Source: Branchinecta lynchi
Lineage: Eukaryota > Arthropoda > Branchiopoda > Anostraca > Branchinectidae
Reading direction: 5' to 3'
Length of the DNA: 64,000 nt
Assembly (NCBI GenBank): GCA_023053575.1
Contig: JAKZAP010000001.1
Coordinates: 11,796,849 to 11,860,848, forward strand
The first letter of the stretch is position 1. Each line of letters opens with the position of its first letter. Under the pieces are notes generated by a model that was given only the letters and a program-made list of their open reading frames with translations, did no database searches and was not told the origin of the DNA. The position numbers were made by a program, and so were the translations under genes. Shown in pieces: positions 31,881 through 42,514 of the stretch.

Positions 31881-34800
31881 GACAGCCCGATTGGCAAACT
31901 CAGCCGCACATGTGAACTCGCCATCACGACAAGGAGAGGGTTCTAAGCGCGCAGAATTCGTGTAAAAAGCGATATGGCTGATGCCCGCCTCACTTCACCA
32001 AAAGCTGGAAGACCGTCACCAACAAACATACCTAAAGCACTGCAGTTCCGAGAGAACCCGGGTAACCACCTTAGAGAATTGTTGTATAGGACCCGGAAAG
32101 TACTCTCACGCTTCAAGGTAAGCCTGTTCACGAAGGAGACGCACTAAAGTTGCGTACAGTACGCATTGAAAAGAAAAGATTTTACAGGAGCATCACACCT
32201 ACCAATTCAACGAATTAGCACATTGGCACGGACACACAAAGACCGGGACAGGGCTGCAACGTGTAGTTCAACACTCAGTTTTGGAGTAAAGGTCACCAAC
32301 TAGAGTTACAGTACTAAAAATATTCTTTGAGCCCAAGCTGACTTTGAAACATTTATTCAAACAATGTTTACAACGGATACGTCAGCTACGATTCTTCGTC
32401 AGCGATATTTCGGCCCTTCTTAGCAAGGGTCCTCGTCAGGCTGTCAATCCTCTGGTTCAACTTCGGGGAAGGAAACAAACCTGTAATTGACCTGACCTGT
32501 AATTAAACCTGATTACAGGGTTTACAGGGACAGCCTGACGAGGACCCTTGCCAGGAAGGGCCGAAATATCGCTGACGAAGAACCGTAGCTGACGTATCCG
32601 TTGTAAACATTGTTTGAATAAATACAGTACTATAGCTTGGACATGTACACATGAGTGACGGGATTTGATGAGGAAATCGAGGCTTTAAGGGCAAAGATAA
32701 CGTACTTTTCTCTCCTCTTTTTTACCCTCCCGTCAACTAACGTATGCGGGATGGCGATTTCAAGGAAGTAACGTCTGCCATAGGCCGAATTGGTTACTTT
32801 ATTTCAGCACTTTTCAAAGACAGTTACACCTGTTTTTTTTTTCGAAAGAAATTTCAGCGAGATATACCTGCTTGTTCGATCTTTCTTACTTACTTTTGAT
32901 ATAGAACACTGGACTTTGTCACAGGTATTGTGTTAGTGGTTAGGAGCAGCCGGCTTCCTAGTAGAGGCTTCCTCGAGCCTGTAGATGAATGTATACATTA
33001 ATTCTACAGATTTAACAAGGAGGTACATCTCGCTAAAAATTTCTTCCAAAAAACAGGTGTAAACTGTAAAATGCTGAAAAATAAAATAAGCCTACAGCCT
33101 ATTTTGTAATCTTGCCTGTTTTCACATTATTTTTTTTTCCAGTTGCCAAAGAAGATCATTCCGATCGTGACACGCTTATGATTACAGTGCTTTCTCATGG
33201 CGAGGCAGGGATTATGTTCGCGAAAGATACGTGCTACAAACCCGAGATCCTCTGGTCATCTTTTACAGCCGACCGCTGTCCCACCCTCGCTGGGAAGCCA
33301 AAGCTTTTCTTTATCCAGGTAAGTAGAAACCTCTAGTCTTTCTTTCCGCACTTTTCTTCCTAAGTATTCCTTTAACCTAGGATGGCTGATAGTTAACCCC
33401 AAGCGGAGTACGATCACCTTCCGCAAGTTATACAGACATGACCGCACCGTCAGTGTAAGAATAGGGCTTTGTGAGACTATACGGCAGACTCTTTGAGGGA
33501 GCCCAGTGCTCATGCCCATTCATTCTTTTTGTTAGCGCTCGTTATGTCTTTTTAGTGATTAAACTCTCATTTTCACATAGTTTCTTACCTGTACCCGGAA
33601 CTGCAATTAGTATCGAGCACATTTTTGAGCAAAACTTTTATTCTCGTCAGGAATGAACACTCGAAAATTGGGAATCCGGAAGCAAATGACGTCAAAGACC
33701 AAGGGTTTTTATCTGAAAGCATTACGCTTAAATTGGCAATTTAACGTATTGGGGTTCAAGTCGCCAATTTTGGAACACACGCTGTCATTGACTTCCCAAA
33801 TAAAAGTTAATAGGGTAAATGTCTGCTGCATGTTGTTTAAGTTAGTTAGCGCCAAGAATCGATGCCTTGGAGCGTGTTCCACCCTTCTAACTATTGTTAG
33901 AAGGGTGGTATTAGTTACTATTTTCGTTTCAACCTCGTAAAAAGTTATTAAGCTGACCGTTCCAACGTTCTCGAGATTAGTAACTATAGTAACTATTTGC
34001 TTACCATGCCCATTCATTCTTTTTGTTAGCGCTCGTTAAGTCTTTTTAGTGACTAAATTCTCATTTTCATGTAATTTGTTACCTGTACCCGGAACTACAT
34101 TAGCACCGAGCACGTTTTTCAGCAAAACTTTTATCCTCGTCAGGAATCGAACACTCGAAAATTGAGAATCTGGAAGCAAATGACGTCAAAGACCAAGGGT
34201 TTTCTTCTGAAAGCAGCATGCTGAAATTGGTAATTTAACGTATCGGGGTTCAAGTCGCCAATTTTGGAATACACACTGTGTATTATGATGAAAATTAGTA
34301 GGGTAAATGTCTCCTGCATGTTGTTAGTTAGTTAGCGCCAAGAATCGAGGTCTTGGAGCGTGTTCCACCCTTCTAACAATAGTAACTATTAGTTACTATT
34401 TTCGTTTCAACCTCGTAAAAAGTTATTAAGCTGACCGTTCCAACCTTGTCGAAATAGTAACTATTTGCTTGCCATGCTCGGGAGTGTAGTAAGCGTGGTA
34501 ATTACGCATTTCTGTAACGTGATTAGTCAGATTCGCCGGTCGTATGATATTCTGCTGGAAAATAGGAAAATCGTTCCAGCCTTGACAGCAAAAAGCCAGA
34601 ATTCGTGACTAAATTCGTAGTAACTACGGTAAGTAGGGTGGAACACGCTCTTAATTGTACATGTTTGAAGATCGCGCCGTGGTACCACATTAAAGTCGTC
34701 AGAACGACTGTAAGTCCTCTACGTGGTTTATTAGCGACTGTCCTTTGTGTGCTAACTTACTGTGTGTTTTCTGTTATGACGTTATGTTTTGACGTAAAAA

Positions 34801-37800
34801 CAACCCATCGGCTTGTCCGTTATCTGTTTTTTAGATTATATTGAATTGAATTGAATTGACGGACAAAATCTGTTCTGGTGGTGTTTGTCTTTTTGATAAA
34901 AACAAAATAGACATCCATATAAAGCACCCATGACAGGACATGGAAGCCGTTAATTATTGCAGAAAATGTATCTCTCAGTAAACCAAGTAGAGGGCTTAGA
35001 GAAAATCAGAGCAGTATAACACTAGGGAGTAGCATCAAAACCTATGCTTTTCTTGCTTCACAAACGGGCCTTACTCATAGCGCCGCCCACTACGCTTGCA
35101 GCATTTAAAGCGAGACAAACTTGCGGGTTGAGACATTCTAGTAAAGCTAAGATGTGTTCTGCACTTATCGTGGAAACATGTGCTGCTGTACCTTTTTTTT
35201 TTGCTGTGTTCAGAATATGAAGTTATTGTAGCCAGCGCTGGTGCGCGACTGAATTAGTTTCAGCAGGGACGTTCTCGATCGCCCGTGGTGCTAGTGTCGT
35301 TGCTCTTCGAGTGCGTGCCACTCGAAAGACGTTTTACAAAGTCTTGGCGGTACTTTCTAGTGCTCTGAAGAAAAGAGAGCTGTTTATTTTGGCAGAAGAA
35401 AAACTATCTTGTTTGCGCGATAAACAAGCTGAGCGAAACATGTCCATTTGTGTTTTTTCTGGCCAATAGTTTTTGTTCTGAAAGCTATTGCTTATTCTAA
35501 AACTGGTTACAAATGTGCAGAATTTCTTTCACTTGTCGTTTTTGTGTCCAAGGGTAGGCTACATACAGTTAAATTGAAAGGTGAGCATACGGTGCTTTCA
35601 CGAAACCCGTGTGACTTGTCACGTCATTTGCTCCCAGATTCGTAGTTGCGGTCAAGGAGATTTAAGGGTTTGATCCTGATCAGGCCAGAAAAGTTCTTCA
35701 CGCTCTTGGTGGAAAAGACTTATTACGATTCTTGGTAGAAAAGAATTTCTGTCAAAATGAGTATTTACTGACTGACGATAAACAACGGGAGTTGCGAAAA
35801 AGAACGAATAAACATCCTTAATCACATTGTTGCGTTTATCTTGAAAAGTTGACGGTCAGCTCCGCTGACCTCGATCAACAAACAACAAAGTTAGCGTAAT
35901 CTTTTCTTCTTTTAGGCTTGCCAGGGGGATCGTCTAGATTCAGGAACCCTCCTTTCCCATAGCAGCAGAGGTATTACTGAGACGGACTCCGGTAGCTTTA
36001 ACTACAAGATTCCCAGTCATGCAGACTTCCTTATTTGCTACTCCACCATTCCAGGTGAGCCCTTTTTATCCCTTCGATATATGACATACGAAGAGGGACT
36101 TGAGTTTATTGGAGAAGTAGAACTCTAACAATTTTGGTTTCCAAAAAGTATGTTGGACGATATGTCTCATCTTGACAATGAGAAAACAAAGTTCCTTTTC
36201 GCGTGCTGATCTGTCTGAATCGTAGAACTCCCCTGTGAACTCAAGCCTTTCGACCCTAGACTCATACTAGTCCCTTGTAGAGCGGATTTGTTTTTTTTTA
36301 TCCCACAAGATTGAGAAGGATAGCCTATACAAAAAATAGCTTAATCAGTTGGTAGGCTACATTTAAAAAGTCTAGATGGTTTGAACATAATACTGCCTAT
36401 TGGGCTAGAGAAGGCTCTGTTTAAAGCCCAAATGAAAGCAAGAACTGAAAACATGGGCGAAAGGCTCTGTCTCAAAAGAAGTTTAGTAGTTAGGTTAGGC
36501 CTGACGTTCTTTACTCCGATTTTTGGGAGATATTTAAGAAACACCTTTACGCTGTAGTGAACTATAATGGAGAGACACCTTCCTCCCCGTTCTTGGCACC
36601 TTAACCTGTGACCGAGTCTGATGCGAATTTTGGATGAGTTCAGTGCTGATAGTGCAGACTGGAACCGATTTTCCGGATACGACAGCGAATATTTGGGTCC
36701 GACTGTGACTACTCTTGATGACTATCTCTCCTTGCCGATGCAAAATCTCCGGTCTCTCCCGGTAGCTAGCGGAAGAAAGGCAGAAGAGGTGTCATAGGTG
36801 CACCCAAAGATCGCGGTGATTGATTGACACACGGCTCGAGCCGTTGAGTTTGAGTCGTACGGACACGCTTACTCCTTCTTCCTGAGGATCACTTGCGCGT
36901 TTGGACTTAGTCATATAGAGTGTTTCAGACGCTGTGGGAATAAAACCGGGGGTTAACACCTGGGTTAGAAGCTTTCGCGCTGGATAGTCATTTACATTTT
37001 CCTTTGTCGGTGTCTTCTGCTGAATTTTAATCTCTTTCACTATTAGCAAGTTTTTCTTCATTATCACCATGTTTTTTTTTGTTTTTCTTCAAAAACTTCC
37101 ATTTTCCACTGACGAACTGATAAGTACGCGTTGACGCAACGAAGAATAGAACTTGGTCCTATTCTTGCGTTGCGTTTTATTTGTCTGCGTAAGCTCTGCG
37201 TTGCGTCGATGCAAGCACAACGCAGAGGTACCGTAGGATACGGCGTATTCTCGCCGTTCCCGAGGACTCCACTTGATGAGTCCCCGCGTTTTTGTTTGTC
37301 CTGGGGACTCACTCCCCGTATTCTCGCGAGTACCCACGGACGGGGAATGCTCCGATTATCATCACCACCATCAAAATGGACTCCCTTTCAGATTCGGAAG
37401 GGAATCTATTTTTCCTGGTGTTTGTGCAATGTAAAATTGATTAAAAACAGTCAGAATAAACGAAACCAAATTAAAGTGGATCCAGACTAATTTCGTCAGC
37501 TGCACATTCTTTTTTTCCAACAAAATCCATTTTTGAAGCATTCCCCGTATTCTCGCTGTTCTGTACGTGGAGTCCGCGCGGAGTGGCTCCCTCTATTCCC
37601 GTCGTTCCCTTCGATTCCCCGAAGAGTCCTCGGGAAACGGCGAGCATACGCCTATAGTGTGAAAGGCTCAACGCGTCAATGTGAAAGCGGCTTACTGCTT
37701 GAGGCGTCTGCGCGTGGTAATCCGTACAATCCCCAAAATTGACAGCCGGATCGATACTAAAGTCGGCTGTCCGTCGATCGGGGAAATGTAATCGGGGCGT

Positions 37801-38207
37801 AATGGCTTCTGGATTGGTGGACAACGTAGAGGCGAGAAAGCGGCTCCAAGCTTTCTCGAAAAATGCTTGTCTGTTCTTGCATGTGAACTGGATCCACGTT
37901 AAAACGCGCAGAGCTTCCTGATTCCTTGCGAAGACTGAAGTACTCTTGGTCTAATCTTAAAACTCGTTTAGGATTCTTCTCTTGGCGGAACACCACCAAC
38001 GGTTCTTGGTTCGTCCAAGCTCTCTGCAAAGTGCTTGGTGAGCGGTACCGGAGCACACATCTTCTTGATATGATGACCATCGTCAATCAAATTGTTGCCT
38101 TCGATTACGAATCAAACTGCCCAGGAGATGCAGTTATGCATCAAAAGAAGCAGATTCCGTGCATAACTTCACTTCTCACGCGTCAGGTGTATTTTGAGCC
38201 AAAATAA
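30124..38207 (+). CDS. Effector caspase, five coding exons, 318 aa
   Basis: Cysteine protease that executes apoptosis by cutting after aspartate; it acts in the cytosol as a dimer after processing. Exons 30124-30263, 31437-31702, 33143-33318, 35916-36054 and 37972-38207 join in frame at every junction. The prodomain is short (about 60-70 residues, no CARD or DED), marking an effector type. The p20 core starts near RYNMKHPKRGKAII (M72). It has the substrate-binding Arg in RNGTD (R97), the catalytic His in LSHGE (H154) and the catalytic Cys in QACQG (C196). ITETD (D218) is the likely p20/p10 cleavage site. The p10 subunit has HADFLICYSTIPG, then FSWRNTTNGSWFVQ (R246 in the S1/S3 region) and KKQIPCITSLLTR. 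Nothing essential is missing. Start: an ATG 14 bp after an acceptor, so a noncoding 5' exon is expected. Closest in motif pattern to arthropod DrICE-type caspases; no gene symbol assigned. Confidence 0.95.
30525..30920. mobile_element. hAT MITE (CAGTGGTTCCCAACC family), 396 bp, in caspase intron 1
   Basis: Ends CAGTGGTTCCCAACC and GTTGGGAACCACTG, with perfect 8-bp target duplications CAGTAGAG at 30517-30524 and 30921-30928. It shares CGTACCCCAAGGGGTACGCG with the 927-bp copy at 18590. Non-coding and clearly intronic. Confidence 0.93.
31437..31702 (+). CDS. Caspase exon 2, start of p20
   Basis: Acceptor GCTCATTTTAG, donor GTAAGT. Completes the split Arg codon and codes the end of the prodomain, the RGKAIILNNKEF strand and the RNGTDVD substrate loop. 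Leaves one base. Confidence 0.92.
31850..31877 (+). repeat. 28-base G homopolymer in caspase intron 2
   Basis: Uninterrupted run of 28 G. The length is likely to be approximate because such runs are hard to sequence; it could form G-quadruplexes. Confidence 0.8.
32352..32622. repeat. Inverted repeat with 93-bp arms in caspase intron 2
   Basis: Arms 32352-32444 and 32530-32622 are almost exact complements (TTTATTCAAACAATGTTTAC pairs with GTAAACATTGTTTGAATAAA), with an 85-bp centre. Contains GCGATATTTCGGCCCTTCTT and GCAAGGGTCCTCGTCAGGC. A MITE-like hairpin; a related word occurs at 17515-17565. Confidence 0.85.
33143..33318 (+). CDS. Caspase exon 3, catalytic histidine
   Basis: Acceptor TTTTTTTTCCAG, donor GTAAGT. 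Codes AKEDHSDRDTL, LSHGE with the catalytic His, and GKPKLFFIQ. Ends in phase 0, between Q194 and A195 of the QACQG active site. Confidence 0.95.
33511..34500. repeat. ~494-bp tandem segmental duplication in caspase intron 3
   Basis: 33511-34004 is repeated from 34005 onward with about 10 percent differences and a few indels. Both copies run from CATGCCCATTCATTC through CCGGAACT and AAATGACGTCAAAGACCAAG into the left part of a MITE. The junction at 34005 joins the MITE interior (GCTTACCATG) to the unit start through shared CATGC. Confidence 0.85.
33870..34009. mobile_element. Truncated PIF/Harbinger-like MITE
   Basis: Begins GAGCGTGTTCCACCCTTCTA and follows the family until CCATGC, where the duplication junction cuts it. 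The right end is missing. Confidence 0.8.
34356..34650. mobile_element. PIF/Harbinger-like MITE, 295 bp, complete
   Basis: Ends GAGCGTGTTCCACCCTTCTA and AGTAGGGTGGAACACGCTC, flanked by TTG and TTA. In the second copy of the duplication, so it represents the pre-duplication insertion in full. Confidence 0.85.
34655..34858 (+). repeat. 5'-truncated LINE 3' tail
   Basis: Ends TTATATTGAATTGAATTGAA, a short-microsatellite 3' tail of the kind left by 5'-truncated LINEs; about 200 bp, no coding frame. Confidence 0.45.
35221..35469 (+). other. Unexplained 82-codon open frame in caspase intron 3
   Basis: Open between TGA at 35218 and TAG at 35467 without an early ATG. Amphipathic and lysine/leucine-rich (KTFYKVLAVLSSALKKRELF, LAEEKLSCLRDKQAERN), more protein-like than neighbouring frames. 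It may be a remnant of a mobile element gene. Not recognised. Confidence 0.3.
35666..35821 (+). other. Unexplained 51-codon open frame just before caspase exon 4
   Basis: Open from just after TAA at 35663 to TAA at 35819. Reads FDPDQARKVLHALGGKDLL, then LVEKNF and DDKQRELRKRTN. Composition resembles the open frame 200 bp upstream, so both may come from one decayed gene. It has no clear splice sites linking it to the caspase exons. Confidence 0.3.
35916..36054 (+). CDS. Caspase exon 4, catalytic cysteine and interdomain linker
   Basis: Acceptor TTTTCTTCTTTTAG, donor GTGAGC. Begins directly with ACQGD, runs through the linker with GITETDS and starts p10 (HADFLICYSTIP). Leaves one base of a Gly codon. 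Confidence 0.93.
36055..37971. other. Caspase intron 4, no separate gene
   Basis: Carries repeated CCCCGTATTCTCGC words at about 37313 and 37543 and CGCAACG/CGTTGCG complementary words at 37130-37205, suggesting small decayed inverted repeats. Open frames on both strands at 37089-37490 overlap in antisense and are not genes. Confidence 0.5.
37972..38207 (+). CDS. Caspase exon 5, p10 and stop
   Basis: Acceptor AAAACTCGTTTAG. Codes FFSWRNTTNGSWFVQALC, VNQIVAFDYESNCPGD, KKQIPCITSLLTR and ends VYFEPK-stop. No AATAAA is obvious in the first 100 bp downstream. Confidence 0.95.
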
Positions 38208-38306
38208 GCCCAAGACTGTCGTCTTTCAAGTGTCCTTAATTGTGTACAGCAATTTTTTTTTCAACCGAGTGCAGTGGCGTTAGGCCGTGTTTTTCGTAAG
38301 CAGTGC

Positions 38307-38597
38307 CGATGAAAAATTTATCTCAAAATAGTACTATGAAGTAGTACGAAAAAGTAGCATGCAGTACTAACGATGCTACTACATGCTTCTACTTCAAGGC
38401 TACCGTGTTACTGCACACTACTATATGCTCCTATTAGCAAGACTGGATGCTACTATGGCAAGACAGGATGCTACTGGATACTACTAAATAAGATTGGACC
38501 AGTCTGAGGCATATTAAATGATAGTATTCCTTTGCTATTATTTAGTATTACATGCAACGTTTTCGTACTACTACGCAGGCTACAAATTTTTCATCGG
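38307..38597. mobile_element. MITE with CCGATGAAAAATTT ends
   Basis: Inverted ends CCGATGAAAAATTT and AAATTTTTCATCGG, 291 bp. The interior is rich in GTAGTAC/ACTACT words. It starts about 100 bp after the caspase stop and may lie in or near its 3' UTR. Confidence 0.7.
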
Positions 38598-39538
38598 GTG
38601 GAGTAATATGTAGTTAAAAATGGATCAGCAAGATCGATTGATAGTTTGTTTTTGCCAGGCCCTTGGTCCTTCCGGTTCGACGATCAAATGGATTTATCTC
38701 TCCCTTGAAAAAAAAGATAATATACCGGTCAACTCAAAGAAAGGAATGAGACCCGATAATGAAACTTGAATTATTGAACTTCACCGGGAAAAACGTACCA
38801 TCGAAGACTCTTTTTTAGTTTCGAGAGCGATGAGCTACGAACGGTTGTTAATCAAAGCATACACCGTCCTCAGCGGTATTTAGGTATAACCGATAAAACG
38901 TTACCGGAAGCGTTTGTGGAAAATTGAGCCCGTTTTCGTTTTTCGCGGTTAAGCTCCCTTGAGACGGAAGTAAGCTCTTACGATACCCTTCGCTCTGAGA
39001 CCCTTACAGTCGTCATAAACAGCTTACCTGGTTGTCCGTAACGGAGAATTTCGCGTAAAGCGGAGTTGAAGATTCAGAGTCAACGTCAGTCCGAGTCACC
39101 GTCAATCTGAATTGATCTTAGCCGACTTTATATAAACTTTTCGTATCCCTCTGAGGTCAAATTGAACATTTTATTTGTAGGATTAGGAGAGAACTAGGGT
39201 AGAAACTGTATAAAACTTTTACGCATTGCTGGAACTAAGGTCGCAGCAATATCTCTACTTCCTGTGTGCTAGTTGTCATCTGTATGACTTAGACCCAGTT
39301 AATTGTGCTTATATTAGCTAGAACCTGCAGAAGGCTTGTAAGTTTATTTTTTCGAAAGCATTTTAAGATTGATTTCAAATAAATCGTTCAGGGTAAAAAG
39401 AACAGCTTTCAGTGTACCTGGTCTGGTTCTCTGTTGCATGGTGTATTGAACATTTATCTGGATCCCAATCTGGCACTATGCCGTGGGGTCGTTTTGCACA
39501 CGTGTGAACGCTTTCGAAAAAAATTCAGAGAAATCAAA
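38598..39538. other. No gene seen
   Basis: No coding frame or recognised repeat boundary. Confidence 0.5.
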
Positions 39539-41092
39539 TAAGAGCTCTAAGCTCATATGGCACTTGCAAGGCTTGGTAAAAGGGTGAAAGTAGGAATTTA
39601 CCAATTTGTGGGTTTGTTGTAATCACCTGTAAGCAAACCCCTTGGGATGAAAATGACGATGGACCCTTGGAAATCACGAGAATGTATCGTTTGGTAAAAG
39701 GTTTTTCTTTGTACTTGGCTGTGATGATGTGCACTTTAAGGGGGCTAGAAATTCATCTGCGATCAAAACCCTTGAGGCAAATGATCCTGGGACCTTTAGG
39801 ATCGTGAGACCAAAAGTTTTTTTTTTTACTTTTCGGTTAAGTTGCGCACTTTAAGGGTGCTAGAAATTCATTTCTAAGCAAAACCTTTGAGGCAAAAATG
39901 ACCATGGGCTCATGGGGATCATGAAAATCTAGATAAGTATTTCTTTGTACTATGCACTGAAGATGAGTACTTTGAGGGATGGTCGGTTCTGGGAAGTAAC
40001 AAATTGTAAGCAATCTTTTCAAGTCTCTAACGTTCAAGCCAAATTTCATCGTCCTGGCAGATCTGGAAGTACCTTAAATCACGGTCACCTGAATTACGGA
40101 CCCCCTCCGATTCCCCCCAGAGTGCCCGAATCCGGTCCGGTTCTGTCTCTGATGTATCTAAGACTTACGCTTGTTCTTTCCACCAAATATCAGATATTTT
40201 CGAATATCAAGTTTCATCAGTATCCGATCACCCGTTCAAAAGTTGGACATTTCTCAAGGTTCCGGATGCCCCCTCTCTCCACTCCCCCACGATGGTTAAA
40301 TCGGAGAAACGACTGTTCGTAAGTTAAAGTTGTCGAGTCCCTGATATGCCTGCCCAGTTTCATCGTCCTAGCACATGTTTAAGCATCTTAACTCGGGGTG
40401 ACCGGAATTCCGGAACCCTCCCTCCAACTCCCCCCACAGTGCTCGGATCCGGTCCGATTTTGTCAACTACGTACCTGGGGCTTGTGCTTGTTCTTCCCAC
40501 CAAGTTTCATCCCGATTCATACATTCTGAACATCTCACACGATTTCCGGTCCCCCCCGCTCCAACTCCCCCCAAGGTCATCTGATTCGTTTCCGACTTGA
40601 CGTGTGATATCTGAGGCACGAGGTCTGTCCAAATATCAAGTTTCATTAAGATCCGATTCCCCGTTCAAAAGTTCTACATACGTCAATATTCCGGTTCCCT
40701 CTCCCTCCACGGTGGTCGGATCGGGATAGTGACTATTTCATGTTAGTTTGGCCAAGTCCCTAATATGCCTGCAAAGTTGCATCGTCCTAGCACATGTGTA
40801 AGCATCTTAACTCAGGATCATCGGAATTCCGGAACCCTCCCTCCAACTCCCCCCACAGTGCTCAGATCGGGTCCGGTCTTGTCAACTACGCATCTAGGGC
40901 TTGTGCTTGTTCTTCCCACCAAGTTTCATCCCGATCCGTCAACGCTCCGTCGGATCGGGGAAGTGACTATTTCCAGGTTAGTTTGGTCGAGTCCCTAACA
41001 TGCCTGCCAAGTTTCATCGTCCTAGCACATCTGGAAGTACCCTAACTCGCGATCACCGGACTGACCGACGGAAAAGTGATCGGGATATGGCA
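39539..41092 (-). repeat. Full family A composite element, minus orientation
   Basis: Mirror of 25600-27167. It opens with AGCTCATATGGCACTTGCAA, then block 2 modules (CACTTTAAGGGTGCTAGAAA, AAAACCTTTGAGG) to about 40020, then block 1 modules with C runs (CACCAAGTTTCATCCCGATC, TTTCATCGTCCTAGCACAT). Confidence 0.75.
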
Positions 41093-41454
41093 CTTGGCCG
41101 GAAGTCAAGTGCCGTAAAAATAAATAACCATAGTGTAACTGAAACTCTTCGCGTGTTCGTTGACATGTTCGAGTGTCGCGGCTCTTCGATTCTTGTGTTA
41201 CGGATTCCCGTTCTCCTCAAATCGTTCCTTCATAATCTTCACTTTTCGTATATGTTCCCTGAACTCGCTGAGTACTTCAAGCCTGTGAAGGCAAGAAGGT
41301 TTAATCATTAACAGGTTAACAGTATGTAACGCATATCATGCTATGACCTCGGTCAGATTACGATAATCGTCACACAGAAAGTTAGCGGTTGCTATGACTG
41401 CATATCAACCTCCAGAGAGGCCAGAACTGAGGTTGATATTGTATAATAAGAAGA
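41093..41454. other. No gene seen
   Basis: An open frame up to 41311 lacks recognisable features. A short hairpin ATATCAACCTC...GAGGTTGATAT lies at 41401-41440. Confidence 0.4.
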
Positions 41455-42513
41455 CCAAAGGTTTCGATGGGATCCCAACATTTTAATATCTGCTCCAGAC
41501 AATTCGGTCTTGTAGATATTCGGTCTTCAGACTTCTTAAACGTTTTTACTTTTAAAATTTAGAAACCGATTAAGACCAATGGTAATAATCGGAGCAGACC
41601 AAGTTCGTATTTGACAGTGCAAAACGGATACGCCAGCTGAATTCTACCAAGTTCAGATATATTCAGATATCCATTGTGCGCTGTCAAATGTTCAGGTATG
41701 GTTTCAGCATATGGTTTACCCTATAGCGTACGTCGTATCGCCTTCCTTCCTTACTTCTGCCCAACTTCCGGTTTCGGCCAGATTCCGGACGAACTACTTT
41801 TCTGGCAAAAAACTAAAGCTCAAAAATGAATTCAGCATGTCTCCTTCCTCTACATCGAACCTCTAATCAACTTCATTTTACAAATAACATTTAACAAATT
41901 TTTCCGGTTTCAGACAGATCCCGAGCGGTCTATACGTCTGGTGAGAAAATGATTGTCATGTACGGAATCAGTATATCTTCTTACCCGCAAATCGAACATC
42001 TTATCAAATTTAAAGAAAACTTTTACTTTGAACAGATTTCCGGTTTTGGCCCGATTCCGGCCGAACTAACTGTCCGGCGAGAAAATAATATTCATATTCG
42101 GACTCGGCACGTCTCCTTGGCCCTAAATTGAACCTCTAATCAACTTCAGATTAAACTTCTACTTTTGACAAATTTTCCGGTTTTCGCCGGATTCCGAGTG
42201 AGCTCTTTGTCACGCGAGAAAATAAATTTCATATTCGGTTTCATCATGTCTACTTACCCCTAATTCGAATATTTCATTAGCTTTTAAAAAACACTTTTTG
42301 TTCCCCTTAATTTCAAACCCCTCCCCACCACTAAATATAGGACTACAAAGCCCATCTTCGAATTTGACCTCTATTTTGTCCCAAAGAGTCCTCATACCAA
42401 GTTTGATTAAAATATCTCAACCCCGTCGAGAGTTATCCTGCTAACAAACGGACGGACGGACAGACGGACAACTTTTGCGAATCATAAATATCCCCCACTT
42501 ACTTTTTGGGATC
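41455..42513 (-). repeat. Family D element, minus orientation
   Basis: Begins ACCAAAGGTTTCGATGGGATC and ends CTTACTTTTTGGGATCCCAA; the termini share the palindrome GGGATCCC. Internal ~130-bp units read CGGACGAACTACTTTTCTGG and ATCGAACCTCTAATCAACTT. Near the right end is a GGACGGACGGACAGACGGAC stretch. The same organisation, start to end, occurs at 50655-51880. Confidence 0.8.
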
Positions 42514-42514
42514 C

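Noticed and set aside
37089..37490. Overlapping open frames on both strands in caspase intron 4
   Set aside because: Antisense overlap, no splice logic, and inside a well-supported intron.
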